A stretch of DNA of 64,000 bases from the NCBI RefSeq assembly GCF_004923315.1, contig NZ_CP039650.1, positions 496,001 to 560,000 on the forward strand, given 5' to 3'. The position numbers and the translations under genes are program-made. This document shows positions 7,758-16,200 of this stretch, piece by piece (within the stretch, counting starts at the first letter, position 1; each line of letters begins with the position of its first letter). The notes below the pieces were generated by a model, which saw only the letters and a list, made by a program, of their open reading frames with translations, had not been told where the DNA came from and did no database searches. Source of the DNA: Azospirillum sp. TSA2s. GTDB lineage: Bacteria; Pseudomonadota; Alphaproteobacteria; Azospirillales; Azospirillaceae.

Positions 7758-8121
7758 GCGTTGTTCCTTCCCCTGGATTGGGACCGCCCCGGCGGGACCG
7801 GCTGCGGTCCAGAACTTGGTCATGATCCTGCCCGGCTTCGGATGCCGGTTTCCATCATGTACCACATTGTGTGCGCCGCGACAAAGTTCCCGACGCGCCA
7901 AACGCTTGCGACCATTGGCCTCTTGCAACCGGCGAACCGCCCCCATCGCGGTTCGCCGGGGCGTTTCGGGGCAAGGCACCCGCCGGCGGTCTTTTCTTTC
8001 GAACCAAAGAAATAATGCTTCAGGGTCATAACAAAAATTCGGGTTAACTCGACTGTTGACGAATCTCGATTTCAATGCCCAAATTTAGACACAAACGTAA
8101 TTTCCCCACACGGAGCTTATC
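7758..8121. other. Divergent intergenic region with a long perfect hairpin
   Basis: 364 bases between divergent small genes. The clearest structure is a 12-base perfect stem, CCGGCGAACCGC (7929-7940) and GCGGTTCGCCGG (7948-7959), with a 7-base loop and no T-run. A second inverted repeat, TTTCTTT and AAAGAAA around CGAACC, lies near 7994-8013. The right part, before 8122, is AT-rich and probably holds the promoter of the secreted-protein gene. Confidence 0.45.
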
Positions 8122-8490
8122 TTGAAGAACGTCGCCGCCAAGGCCCTGCTGGTTGCGTCCTCGCTGTTCCTGATGCATGGCGCGGCGTTTGCCGGACAGC
8201 AGGACTTCAGCATCGTCAACAAGACCGGCTATGCGCTGAAGCACATCTATGTCTCGGAGAACAACAACAACAGCTGGGATGAGGACATCCTCGGCCGCGA
8301 CGTCCTGGAGGACGGCGAGGAGTTCGAGGTCGCCTTCGGCAAAGCCGAGAAGACCTGCAAGTGGGACATGAAGGTCGTCTACGACGACGGCGAGTCCGCG
8401 GTGTGGCAGGGCCTGAACCTCTGCCAGATCACCAAGCTGACGCTGAAGTGGAACAAGAACACCGGCGTCACCTCCGCCAAGACCGAGTAA
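8122..8490 (+). CDS. Secreted or periplasmic small conserved protein
   Basis: A 122-residue protein with a clear Sec signal peptide (KNVAAKALLVASSLFLMHGAAFA, cleavage likely after AFA). The mature domain is beta-rich: DFSIVNKTGYALKHIYVSENNNNSWDEDILG and FGKAEKTCKWDMKVVYDDGESAVWQGLNLCQITKLTLKW, with two cysteines that could form a disulfide. Similar proteins are common in alphaproteobacteria; function unknown. The start is TTG after CGGAGC. It is convergent with the ABC ATPase gene, whose stop is 5 bases away. Confidence 0.8.
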   Translation: MKNVAAKALLVASSLFLMHGAAFAGQQDFSIVNKTGYALKHIYVSENNNNSWDEDILGRDVLEDGEEFEVAFGKAEKTCKWDMKVVYDDGESAVWQGLNLCQITKLTLKWNKNTGVTSAKTE

Positions 8491-8495
8491 GCGCG

Positions 8496-9443
8496 TCAGC
8501 GGAAATTGTCGGTGCTGCGGTTCATCAGATGGATGAAGACGTCTTCCAGCGTCGGCTCCGTCGCAGTGATCCGCAGCGCCGGCTGTCCGGTCCCCTGCTG
8601 TCCAGTCCAGGGGGCGAGCGTCCGGTCCAGTGCCGCGGCGTCGATGCCGCTGACATGCAGGCGGCTGCCGAAGACCGCGACCATCTCCACCCCCGGCTGC
8701 CCTTCCAGCGCCGCGGCAATGCGGTGCAGGCCGCTGCCGGCGACCAGACGGGTGTGCAGGCCCGATTCGGCGATGACCTGATCGACCGTGCCGGAGGTCA
8801 TCAGCGTCCCATAGGCGATGTAGGCGATGCGATGGCAGCGCTCCGCCTCGTCCATGTAATGGGTGCTGACCAGCACGGTCAGCCCTTCCCCGGCCAACCG
8901 GTGGATCTCGTCCCAGAATTCCCGGCGCGCCTTGGGATCGACGCCCGCCGTCGGCTCGTCCAGCAGCAGAAGCTTCGGTTCGTGCAGGATGCAGGCGGCC
9001 AGTGCCAGACGCTGTTTCCAGCCCCCCGACAGTTCCCCGGCCAACTGCGTGCGACGGTTGGACAGCCCCAGCCGGTCCAGCGCTTCCACCACCCGGCGGC
9101 GCCGGTCGGGCAGACCGTACATGCGGGCGACGAAATCCAGATTCTCGGCGATGCTCAGATCCTCCCAGAAGCTGAACTTCTGGGTCATGTAGCCGACCTG
9201 CCGCTTGATCGCCGCACTCTGCCGCCGGATGTCGAGGCCCAGGCAGGTGCCCTCCCCCGCGTCAGGGGTCAGCAGGCCGCACAGCAGGCGGATCGTCGTG
9301 GTCTTCCCTGATCCGTTGGGGCCGAGGAAGCCGTAGATCTCCCCGGTTTCGACCCGGATCGACACATCGTCGACCACAGTCTTGCTGCCGAAGCGCTTGA
9401 CCAGCCCGCGCACGTCGATGGCGGGAGTGCCGCCCGGCGTCAC
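8496..9443 (-). CDS. ABC exporter ATP-binding subunit
   Basis: A 315-residue ATPase of the ABC-2/CcmA-like drug exporter group. Walker A is GPNGSGKTTT, the signature is LSGGWKQRL, Walker B is LLLLDEPTAGVDPKARR and the H-loop is STHYMDEAE. A C-terminal extension ending in EPTLEDVFIHLMNR is typical of exporters paired with YbhS/YbhR-like permeases. The GTG start overlaps the stop of the HlyD gene (GTGA), so the two are translationally coupled. No ABC-2 permease gene follows; the next gene is convergent. Confidence 0.92.
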   Translation of the reverse strand: MTPGGTPAIDVRGLVKRFGSKTVVDDVSIRVETGEIYGFLGPNGSGKTTTIRLLCGLLTPDAGEGTCLGLDIRRQSAAIKRQVGYMTQKFSFWEDLSIAENLDFVARMYGLPDRRRRVVEALDRLGLSNRRTQLAGELSGGWKQRLALAACILHEPKLLLLDEPTAGVDPKARREFWDEIHRLAGEGLTVLVSTHYMDEAERCHRIAYIAYGTLMTSGTVDQVIAESGLHTRLVAGSGLHRIAAALEGQPGVEMVAVFGSRLHVSGIDAAALDRTLAPWTGQQGTGQPALRITATEPTLEDVFIHLMNRSTDNFR

Positions 9444-10423
9444 TGCGCTGCCCCCATCGCCTGGGCATCGACTGGCCAGACATCGACCGGCAGCCCCGGA
9501 TTCAGCGGCCGGTCCGGCACCGCCTCCACCCGGAAGACCAGCTTCTCGCGGCTGCCGACGCTGTAGATCACCGGCGGCGTGTATTCGGCCTGGGAGGCGA
9601 CCCGCGTCACCCGCGCCGACAGGCCGGGCAGGCAGCCGTCGCAGCGCACCGACAGGGCTCCCCCCGGCGCCACGCCCGCCATGGCGGTTTCCGGCACGAA
9701 CAGCACCAGCTTCACCCGCTCCGGCGGCAGCAGCGACACAACCGGGGAGCCGGCCGGCACCCATTCGCCTGGATTGTAGAGCGTATCCTCCACCAGCGCC
9801 GCCGCCGGGGCGACCGGCGCCAGATCGGCGAGCCGGCGCTCCGCCTGGGCCAAAGCCGCCTCCGCCTGGGTCACCGCCTCGTCGGCCGCCCGCAGCTGGT
9901 CCGGACGGGCGGGCAGCGCCGCGACCGCCAACTGCGCCTCCGCCTCCGCCAACTGGCCGCGGTCGCGGTCATAGGCGGCAAGGGCCTGATCGAGCTTGTC
10001 GGGGGAGGAGACCTTGCGGGCGACCAGTTCCCGCTGGCGGGCCAGTTCGGCAGTGGACAAGCGCAGAGCCGCTTCCGCCCGCGCCTTCTGTGCAGCCAGC
10101 ACCGCCACCTCCTGCGGTCGCTTGCCGGTGGCGAGGTCGGCGCGTTGTGCCCGCGCCTGGGCCAGCGCCGCAGCCAGCCGGTCGCGCTCTGCCGTTGCGG
10201 TGGCACGGTCGATGGCAAACAGCGGCGCCCCGGCCGCCACCTGCGCGCCGCGGGTGACCGACAGGCTCTCCAGCATGCCGGCGCTCGGGGCGGCGATGCG
10301 CAGATACTCCCCCTCCACATAGCCATGGGCGAGCGGCGGCGGCCCGCCGGCCGCGAAGGGCAGACCGACCGCCAGCGCGAGAGCGGCCAGCCCGTCGAGG
10401 ATGGTCCCGAGAAAGCCGCTCAC
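9440..10423 (-). CDS. HlyD/YbhG-type membrane fusion protein
   Basis: A 327-residue periplasmic adaptor for an ABC exporter. It has an N-terminal hydrophobic anchor (TILDGLAALALAVGLPFAAG), a lipoyl-like half (RIAAPSAGMLESLSVTRGAQVAAGAPLFAID), a long Ala/Gln/Arg-rich coiled coil at about 75-205, then the second lipoyl half and a beta-barrel (NPGEWVPAGSPVVSLLPPERVKLVLFVPE). The GTG start overlaps the TetR stop by 4 bases. Likely made with the TetR and ATPase as one transcript. Confidence 0.9.
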   Translation of the reverse strand: MSGFLGTILDGLAALALAVGLPFAAGGPPPLAHGYVEGEYLRIAAPSAGMLESLSVTRGAQVAAGAPLFAIDRATATAERDRLAAALAQARAQRADLATGKRPQEVAVLAAQKARAEAALRLSTAELARQRELVARKVSSPDKLDQALAAYDRDRGQLAEAEAQLAVAALPARPDQLRAADEAVTQAEAALAQAERRLADLAPVAPAAALVEDTLYNPGEWVPAGSPVVSLLPPERVKLVLFVPETAMAGVAPGGALSVRCDGCLPGLSARVTRVASQAEYTPPVIYSVGSREKLVFRVEAVPDRPLNPGLPVDVWPVDAQAMGAAQ

Positions 10424-11130
10424 GGCGCACCCTCCCCTGCCCCGTCTCCCGTATCGCGCAGCAGCACCCGGCGCAGATTGTCGATGTGGATTTCCATCAG
10501 CGCCGTCACGTCCAGCGGCGGCTCGCCGTCGACGCCGTCGAAGGAGGTCCGCCACACGGCGCTCATCAGCAGCGGCGCCACAATCAGGCGCACCGTGGGA
10601 TCGACCTCCACGGGGCGGAATTCGCCGCTGTCGATTCCCCGCCGCAGCAGGGCGGCCAGCACACCGAAGCCGCGGCGGATCACCTCCCGGTGGTAGAAGG
10701 CGGCAAGCTCCGGGAAATTGCCGGCCTCGGCGATCACCAGCCGCGGGATGACGGCCATGCGGGTCGTCGCGATCAGCCGCGCCACCGTGCGCAGAAGCCG
10801 CTCCAGCACCGGAAAGCACGGTCCGCCGGCCGCGGCGACCAACGCCTCGGCCTGTTGCAGGTTGGGCAGGATGGCGGCGCGGATCACCGCCTTGAACAGC
10901 TCGTCCTTGCTGGGAAAGTAGAGATAGAGCGTGCCCTTGCTGACGCCGGCGCGGGACGCGACCTCCTCCAGCCTCGCGGCGGCGAAACCGCGTTCGGCGA
11001 AGACATCCATCGCGGCGGCGACGATCTCCTGCGGGCGGGCCTCCTTGCGGCGGCGCCAGCGCGGCGGGTCGCCGGAGGGGACAGGACCGGAGTCGGGATC
11101 GGAGTTGGGACCGGATTGGCGGGAGGGCAT
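10420..11130 (-). CDS. TetR-family repressor of the HlyD-ABC operon
   Basis: A 236-residue TetR regulator. The DNA-binding domain at about 30-80 reads IVAAAMDVFAERGFAAARLEEVASRAGVSKGTLYLYFPSKDELF, followed by an all-helical ligand domain of the CecR/YbiH type. First gene of a three-gene operon in which each stop overlaps the next start. A near-perfect palindrome at 11147-11164 directly upstream is the likely autoregulatory operator. Confidence 0.92.
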   Translation of the reverse strand: MPSRQSGPNSDPDSGPVPSGDPPRWRRRKEARPQEIVAAAMDVFAERGFAAARLEEVASRAGVSKGTLYLYFPSKDELFKAVIRAAILPNLQQAEALVAAAGGPCFPVLERLLRTVARLIATTRMAVIPRLVIAEAGNFPELAAFYHREVIRRGFGVLAALLRRGIDSGEFRPVEVDPTVRLIVAPLLMSAVWRTSFDGVDGEPPLDVTALMEIHIDNLRRVLLRDTGDGAGEGAP

Positions 11131-11146
11131 GGCTCGCCCCTTTTTA

Positions 11147-11164
11147 TAACTGACCAGTCAGTAA
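11147..11164. promoter_or_regulatory. TetR-type operator
   Basis: TAACTGAC-CA-GTCAGTAA: 8-base arms with a single mismatched pair. It is 17 bases upstream of the TetR start in an AT-rich stretch, and contains the TGACNNGTCA core common for TetR repressors of exporter operons. Binding is inference from position and symmetry. Confidence 0.75.
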
Positions 11165-11481
11165 TTAACACGACTTGGTCCTTCCACCAATGGCTAAGGT
11201 CATTGTGCGGCGCAACAGAATCTATGCAAAAGGTCTTGCCTTTCCGCGAACAGTCACGGACACTTTCCACCGGCCGGCCGCGTACGAACAGAGTCGCGGC
11301 CACCCTCGGCCCGGATGGCGGGCTCCAAAACAGGGCATGAACGGCGTGGCCGGACCAACGGTCGCCGCGGTTTTCGGGAGGTACGGATCAAGGCGCCGAC
11401 GCCGGGACCCGATGCATTGCGATGCCTGGACGACAATGTCCGGCATATGCCCGGGCCCCCTGCCGAGCAAGGGGATCGATC
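11165..11481. promoter_or_regulatory. Upstream region of nifA
   Basis: 317 bases between the TetR operator and the nifA start. It should contain the nifA promoter. I find no TGG-N10-TTGC -24/-12 element and no TGT-N10-ACA site (the closest is TGT-N8-ACA near 11204), so sigma-54 or NifA control of nifA is not supported. An in-frame ATG at 11422 could extend NifA by 20 residues. Confidence 0.4.
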
Positions 11482-13386
11482 ATGCCGAGTGCTGCCCAGT
11501 CCGCGTCATCCTCCAGCCTGGAGCTGCTGACGATTTACGAGGTCAGCAAGATCCTCGGGTCGTCGCTCGATCTGGAACAGACCCTGCGCGAGGTGCTGCG
11601 CGCGCTGTCCTATCAGCTGCAGATGCACCGCGGCCGGGTCTATCTCCAGGGCGAGGACGGGGCTTTGCGGCTCGTCGCCGCGCAGGGGTTGCCGAAGGAC
11701 TCGCCGGCGCAGGAGATCGACTACAACCAGGGCGAAGGCATCAGCGGCCGCATCCTGAAGACCGGTATGCCGGCCGTCGTTCCCAACCTGGCGGAAGAGC
11801 CGCTGTTCAACAACCGCTCCGGCGGGCGCGACGATCTGGACGAACAGGTTGCCTCGCTGGTCGGCGTGCCGATCAAGGCCGCCGGCACCGTCATCGGCGT
11901 GCTGACCATCGACCGCATTTCCGACGATGGCCCCAGCGGCCATTTCGGCTCCGATGTCCGTTTCCTGACCATGGTCGCCAACCTGATCGGCCAGACCGTG
12001 CGCCTGCACCGGACGGTGGCCGAGGAGCGGCGCTTCATGATGCGCGAGACCTTCCGCGTCCAGAAGGAGCTGCGGCCGGTGGTGGCCCCCGTCAACGACG
12101 TGGTCTGCACCAGCCCCAACATGGTCGACGTGCTGGCCCAGGTGCACCGGGTGGCGCCCTTCAAGTCGACCGTGCTGATCCGCGGCGAAAGCGGCACCGG
12201 CAAGGAGCTGATCGCGCGGGCCATCCACAACCTGTCGCCGCGCAAGGACGCCCCCTTCATCCGCGTCAACTGCGCAGCATTGCCCGAATCGCTTCTGGAG
12301 TCGGAGCTGTTCGGTCACGAGAAGGGCTCCTTCACCGGCGCGCAGAAGGACCACAAGGGCCGGTTCGAGCTGGCGTCGGGCGGCACCCTGTTCCTGGACG
12401 AGATCGGCGACATCTCCTCCAACTTCCAGGCCAAGCTGCTGCGCGTGCTGCAGGAGCAGGAGTTCGAGCGGGTCGGCGGGTCGAAGACGATCAAGACCGA
12501 CGTGCGGCTGATCTGCGCCACCAACCTGAACCTGGAGGAGGCGGTCGGCCACGGCAAGTTCCGCGCCGATTTGTATTTCCGCATCAACGTGGTGACGATC
12601 CACCTGCCGCCGCTGCGCGAACGGCGCGGCGACATCGCCACGCTGGCCAAGCATTTCGTCGCCAAGTTCGGCCGCGACAACGGCCTGAACCTCGACATCG
12701 CCGCCGAGGCGCTGGAGGTGCTGAACCGCTGCACCTGGCCCGGCAACGTGCGCGAGCTGGAGAACTGCATCGAGCGCGCGGCGACCCAGTGCCGCAACGG
12801 CACCATCCGCGTGCCCGACCTGTCCTGCAGCATGAATCTCTGCAACTCGTCGGTGCTGTTCCAGTACCGCACCATGGGCGCCGCCGTCGGCGGGCTGGCA
12901 CCGTCGATGAGCGGGACCGCCACCAATCCGGCTGCCGGCAATCCGGGAGTGGGCAATCCGGCGCAGGGGCGGGCTCAGCCGGCCCCCATGAACGGCGCCG
13001 CAATGCCGCCGGCCGTGCCGGCCCCCGTCAACGGCGGCCCCAACGGTGCGCAGTGGCCGGCCTGCGCGTCCGGCTGCGGGGCCGGGCCGATGCCGGTCTG
13101 CGGCGCCTCCAAGCCGCTGCCGCCCTCGGCCATCATTCCCCTGCCCGCACCACAACCGGCGGCATCCACCCCCGCCACCCCGTCCGCACCGGCGCCGCAG
13201 CCGGCAGCAGCCGGCCCCGACCTGCCGTTGGACGAGCCCGAGTCAGGTCCGTTGCGCGACCGCCTGATCTGGGCGATGGAACGGACGGGCTGGGTCCAAG
13301 CCAAGGCCGCCCGCCTGCTGGGCATGACGACGCGGCAGGTGAGCTACGCGCTGCGCAAGTACAACATCGAGATCAAGAGGTTCTAA
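11482..13386 (+). CDS. nifA: NifA, sigma-54-dependent activator of nif genes
   Basis: 634 residues from the ATG at 11482. Residues about 15-175 are a GAF domain; about 195-430 an AAA+ sigma-54 activator with Walker A ESGTGKE, the loop GSFTGA (Ala of GAFTGA replaced by Ser) and Walker B GGTLFLDEIG; the C-terminal helix-turn-helix is AKAARLLGMTTRQVSYALRK. The oxygen-sensing cysteines of alphaproteobacterial NifA are complete: Cys417-x11-Cys429-x19-Cys449-x4-Cys454. A long Ala/Pro/Asn-rich linker contains a further cysteine cluster at about 528, 532 and 540. It activates the nifB promoter downstream. Confidence 0.97.
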   Translation: MPSAAQSASSSSLELLTIYEVSKILGSSLDLEQTLREVLRALSYQLQMHRGRVYLQGEDGALRLVAAQGLPKDSPAQEIDYNQGEGISGRILKTGMPAVVPNLAEEPLFNNRSGGRDDLDEQVASLVGVPIKAAGTVIGVLTIDRISDDGPSGHFGSDVRFLTMVANLIGQTVRLHRTVAEERRFMMRETFRVQKELRPVVAPVNDVVCTSPNMVDVLAQVHRVAPFKSTVLIRGESGTGKELIARAIHNLSPRKDAPFIRVNCAALPESLLESELFGHEKGSFTGAQKDHKGRFELASGGTLFLDEIGDISSNFQAKLLRVLQEQEFERVGGSKTIKTDVRLICATNLNLEEAVGHGKFRADLYFRINVVTIHLPPLRERRGDIATLAKHFVAKFGRDNGLNLDIAAEALEVLNRCTWPGNVRELENCIERAATQCRNGTIRVPDLSCSMNLCNSSVLFQYRTMGAAVGGLAPSMSGTATNPAAGNPGVGNPAQGRAQPAPMNGAAMPPAVPAPVNGGPNGAQWPACASGCGAGPMPVCGASKPLPPSAIIPLPAPQPAASTPATPSAPAPQPAAAGPDLPLDEPESGPLRDRLIWAMERTGWVQAKAARLLGMTTRQVSYALRKYNIEIKRF

Positions 13387-13457
13387 GAATCGGGCGAAGC
13401 TCCCTCACCGTCACACTTCGCTGCGATTTCGTGCTACCCTGGCGGGCCTTCGGTTCG

Positions 13458-14387
13458 ATGGCGCGTTCCCCGTTCGAACGGATTTCCGTCTTGCCTTCGC
13501 TTGAGAAGCCCCTTGCCCTGCTGTTCGTCGACATCGCCGACAGCACGATGTTGTACGAGCGAATCGGCAACGCCACCGCCGCGGCGCTGACGCAGCGGGT
13601 GCTGAGCCATCTGCGCCGGCTGGTGGAGGAGCAACGCGGCGGCGTCATCAAGAGCCTGGGCGACGGGCTGCTCGCCGCCTTTCCGGTATGCGACGACAGC
13701 GCCCGCGCCGCCTGCGCGATGATGGGCATCCAGGACCAGCACGGGATGCGGCTGCGCATCGGCATCCATTTCGGCGCGGTGATCGAAGGGGTGGGCGACC
13801 TGTACGGCGACGCCTGCAACGTGGCCGCAAGGGTGCAGCAGATCGCCCGGCCGGGCGAGATCCTGGCGACCCAGGCACTGGTCGACGGCCTGTCGCCGGA
13901 CCAACGGAGCCGGACCAAACCGCTGAGCAACGTCGCGATGAAGGGCAAGGCCGCACCGATCCGCGTCCACCAGATCCGCACTGCCGACGAGGCCGACGAC
14001 GCCATCGAAAGCACGACGCTGGGCTTTTCCCTGGTGCCGGAGGCCAGCCGCAGCATGGTGACGCTGCACCTTTCCTATCGTGGGCAGGACATCGCGATGA
14101 GCCGGGGCCTGCCGCGCGTCACCATCGGCCGGGAGGACAGCAGCGGCCTGCGCATCGCCTCGCGCCAGACCTCGCGCCAGCATGCGGTGATCGACTTCAC
14201 CCGCGAAAGCTTCCTGCTGACCGACCATTCCACCAACGGCACCTACATCCGCAGCGGCGGGTCGCCACCGGTGGTGCTGCGCCGCGATTCGACCAAGCTG
14301 GTCGGCAGCGGCCTGATCGGCTTCGGAGCGGAGGCGCTGGACGAGAGCCAGGACCATGTCGTCGCCTTCCGCGGCGAACTGGCCTGA
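13458..14387 (+). CDS. Class III adenylate/guanylate cyclase with FHA domain
   Basis: 309 residues. The first half is a CHD cyclase domain: ALLFVDIADST with the metal-binding Asp, KSLGDGLLAAF, RIGIHFGAVI, and YGDACNVAARVQQIARPGEIL. The second half (about 200-290) is a forkhead-associated phosphothreonine-binding module: VTIGREDSSGLRIASRQTSRQHAVI and LTDHSTNGTYI. Likely cytoplasmic. It lies 71 bases after nifA on the same strand and before the nifB promoter, so it may be co-transcribed with nifA. A role in nitrogen fixation is inference from position. Confidence 0.88.
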   Translation: MARSPFERISVLPSLEKPLALLFVDIADSTMLYERIGNATAAALTQRVLSHLRRLVEEQRGGVIKSLGDGLLAAFPVCDDSARAACAMMGIQDQHGMRLRIGIHFGAVIEGVGDLYGDACNVAARVQQIARPGEILATQALVDGLSPDQRSRTKPLSNVAMKGKAAPIRVHQIRTADEADDAIESTTLGFSLVPEASRSMVTLHLSYRGQDIAMSRGLPRVTIGREDSSGLRIASRQTSRQHAVIDFTRESFLLTDHSTNGTYIRSGGSPPVVLRRDSTKLVGSGLIGFGAEALDESQDHVVAFRGELA

Positions 14388-14393
14388 CCGGTT

Positions 14394-14409
14394 TGTCGGC
14401 ACCCCGACA
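14394..14409. promoter_or_regulatory. NifA upstream activator sequence 1
   Basis: Perfect TGT-N10-ACA (TGTCGGCACCCCGACA), itself a palindrome. It lies about 97 bases upstream of the -24 element of the nifB promoter. Confidence 0.85.
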
Positions 14410-14432
14410 AAGCCCCTCGCCATACCCGCCAT

Positions 14433-14448
14433 TGTCGCAATGACGACA
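14433..14448. promoter_or_regulatory. NifA upstream activator sequence 2
   Basis: Perfect TGT-N10-ACA (TGTCGCAATGACGACA), 39 bases downstream of the first site and about 57 bases upstream of the -24 element. Confidence 0.85.
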
Positions 14449-14505
14449 GCGTCCGCGACGCCGACAAATCCCGGCAAGCCGTTGTAATTCCTGCATTCCG
14501 GCCTC

Positions 14506-14522
14506 TGGCCCCGAACTTGCTT
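14506..14522 (+). promoter_or_regulatory. Sigma-54 (-24/-12) promoter of the nifB operon
   Basis: TGGCCC-CGAAC-TTGC matches TGGCAC-N5-TTGC with the invariant GG and GC correctly spaced. Transcription should begin near 14532, giving a leader of about 40 bases before nifB. Together with the two upstream TGT-N10-ACA sites this forms a complete NifA-dependent promoter. Confidence 0.9.
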
Positions 14523-14574
14523 TTCTCCACTTCGTCCAACGGTGTCGTCCGGCACGGCAGGGAAGGAGTGGATG

Positions 14575-16149
14575 ATGAGCAACGTGGTTTCGCTCGACAG
14601 CATCTTCGGGCTGGGGGAACTGGCCCCGCCCGCGACGATGCCGGCAGCACCCGAGGCGGCGTCCGGCTGTTCGTCGTCGTCCTGCGGATCCTTAGGAGAA
14701 TTGGGCGACGGGCCGGCCGACATGGACCCGGCGGTGTGGGAGAAGGTGAAGAACCACCCCTGCTATTCGGAAGAGGCGCATCACTATTTCGCCCGCATGC
14801 ATGTCGCGGTCGCCCCGGCCTGCAACATCCAGTGCAACTACTGCAACCGCAAATACGATTGCTCGAACGAGAGCCGGCCGGGCGTGGTCTCCGAAAAGCT
14901 GACCCCCGATCTGGCGATCAAGAAGATCCTCGCCGTTGCCCAGGAAATCCCGCAACTGTCGGTGATCGGCATCGCCGGCCCCGGCGACAGTCTGGCGGCG
15001 AATGGCAGGAATACTTTCGCCACCTTCGAAATGCTGCAGAAGAAGGCGCCGGACCTGAAGCTGTGCCTGTCCACCAACGGTCTGGCCCTGCCCGAGCATG
15101 TGGACACCATCGCGCAGTACAACATCGACCACGTCACCATCACCATCAACATGGTCGATCCGGAGGTCGGCGCGCAGATCTACCCGTGGATCTTCCACAA
15201 GCACAAGCGCTGGACCGGACTGGACGCCGCCAAAATCCTGCACGAGCAGCAGATGCTCGGGCTGGAGATGCTGACCTCGCGCGGCATCCTGGTGAAGGTC
15301 AACTCCGTCATGATCCCGGGGGTCAACGACGAACACCTGCTGGAGGTGAACAAGGCGGTGAAGAGCCGCGGCGCCTTCCTCCACAACATCATGCCGCTGA
15401 TCTCCGACCCCGCCCATGGGACGTATTTCGGCCTGAACGGCCAGCGCGGCCCCACCGCGCAGGAGCTGAAGCTGGTGCAGGACGCCTGCGAGGGCGGGGC
15501 CAAGCTGATGCGCCATTGCCGCCAGTGCCGCGCCGATGCGGTCGGCCTGCTGGGCGAGGATCGCGGCGAGGAATTCACCGCCGAGAAGATCGAGGCGATG
15601 GGCGCCATCGACTATGACGACGAGGCCCGCCGCAGCTACCGCGATCATGTCGAGGCCGAGCGCGCCGGCCGTCATGCCTCAAAGGCCGCGGCGCAGGCCG
15701 ATGTGCGGGACAGTGTCGGCACCGCGGTCGATCCGATCCTGATCGCCGTCGCCACCAAGGGCGGCGAGCGCATCAACGAGCATTTCGGCCACGCCAAGGA
15801 ATTCCAGATCTACGAGGTCGGCCCGACCGGCGCCAAGTTCGTCGGCCACCGCCGCGTCGACCAGTATTGCGAAGGCGGCTCCGGCGACGTCGACACGCTG
15901 GACGGGGTGCTGGCCGCCATCAACGACTGCACCGCGGTGTTCGTCGCCAAGATCGGCGGCTGCCCGTCCAAGTCGCTGGCCGATGCCGGGATCGAGCCGG
16001 TCGACCGCTTCGCCTTCGACTACATCGAGGAATCGGCACTGGCCTACTTCAAGGACTACGCCGAGCGGCTCGGCCAGGGCGCCGTCCGGTCCCGCGCCGG
16101 CCAGGACGCGGTGATCCGCACCGGAGCGCTGACCGCGCGCCGCGCCTGA
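14575..16149 (+). CDS. nifB: NifB, nitrogenase iron-molybdenum cofactor biosynthesis radical SAM protein
   Basis: Builds the NifB-co [8Fe-9S-C] precursor of FeMo-co. 524 residues from the ATG at 14575, which lies 6 bases after GGAAGGAG (an ATG 3 bases earlier is possible). The radical SAM cluster motif Cys83-x3-Cys87-x2-Cys90 (CNIQCNYC) is present, with further cysteines in LMRHCRQCRADAVGLLGED. The C-terminal NifX-like domain starts near residue 385 (PILIAVATKGGERINEHFGHAKEFQIYEV). First gene of the NifA-driven operon. Confidence 0.98.
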   Translation: MSNVVSLDSIFGLGELAPPATMPAAPEAASGCSSSSCGSLGELGDGPADMDPAVWEKVKNHPCYSEEAHHYFARMHVAVAPACNIQCNYCNRKYDCSNESRPGVVSEKLTPDLAIKKILAVAQEIPQLSVIGIAGPGDSLAANGRNTFATFEMLQKKAPDLKLCLSTNGLALPEHVDTIAQYNIDHVTITINMVDPEVGAQIYPWIFHKHKRWTGLDAAKILHEQQMLGLEMLTSRGILVKVNSVMIPGVNDEHLLEVNKAVKSRGAFLHNIMPLISDPAHGTYFGLNGQRGPTAQELKLVQDACEGGAKLMRHCRQCRADAVGLLGEDRGEEFTAEKIEAMGAIDYDDEARRSYRDHVEAERAGRHASKAAAQADVRDSVGTAVDPILIAVATKGGERINEHFGHAKEFQIYEVGPTGAKFVGHRRVDQYCEGGSGDVDTLDGVLAAINDCTAVFVAKIGGCPSKSLADAGIEPVDRFAFDYIEESALAYFKDYAERLGQGAVRSRAGQDAVIRTGALTARRA

Positions 16150-16200
16150 CACCTTCGTTTCCCCCCTTCCACAGCCATCCCATCACCGAAGGAGAGAGCC

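Noticed and set aside
11204..11217. TGT...ACA element upstream of nifA as a NifA site
   Set aside because: The spacing is 8 instead of 10 bases and there is no -24/-12 promoter downstream.
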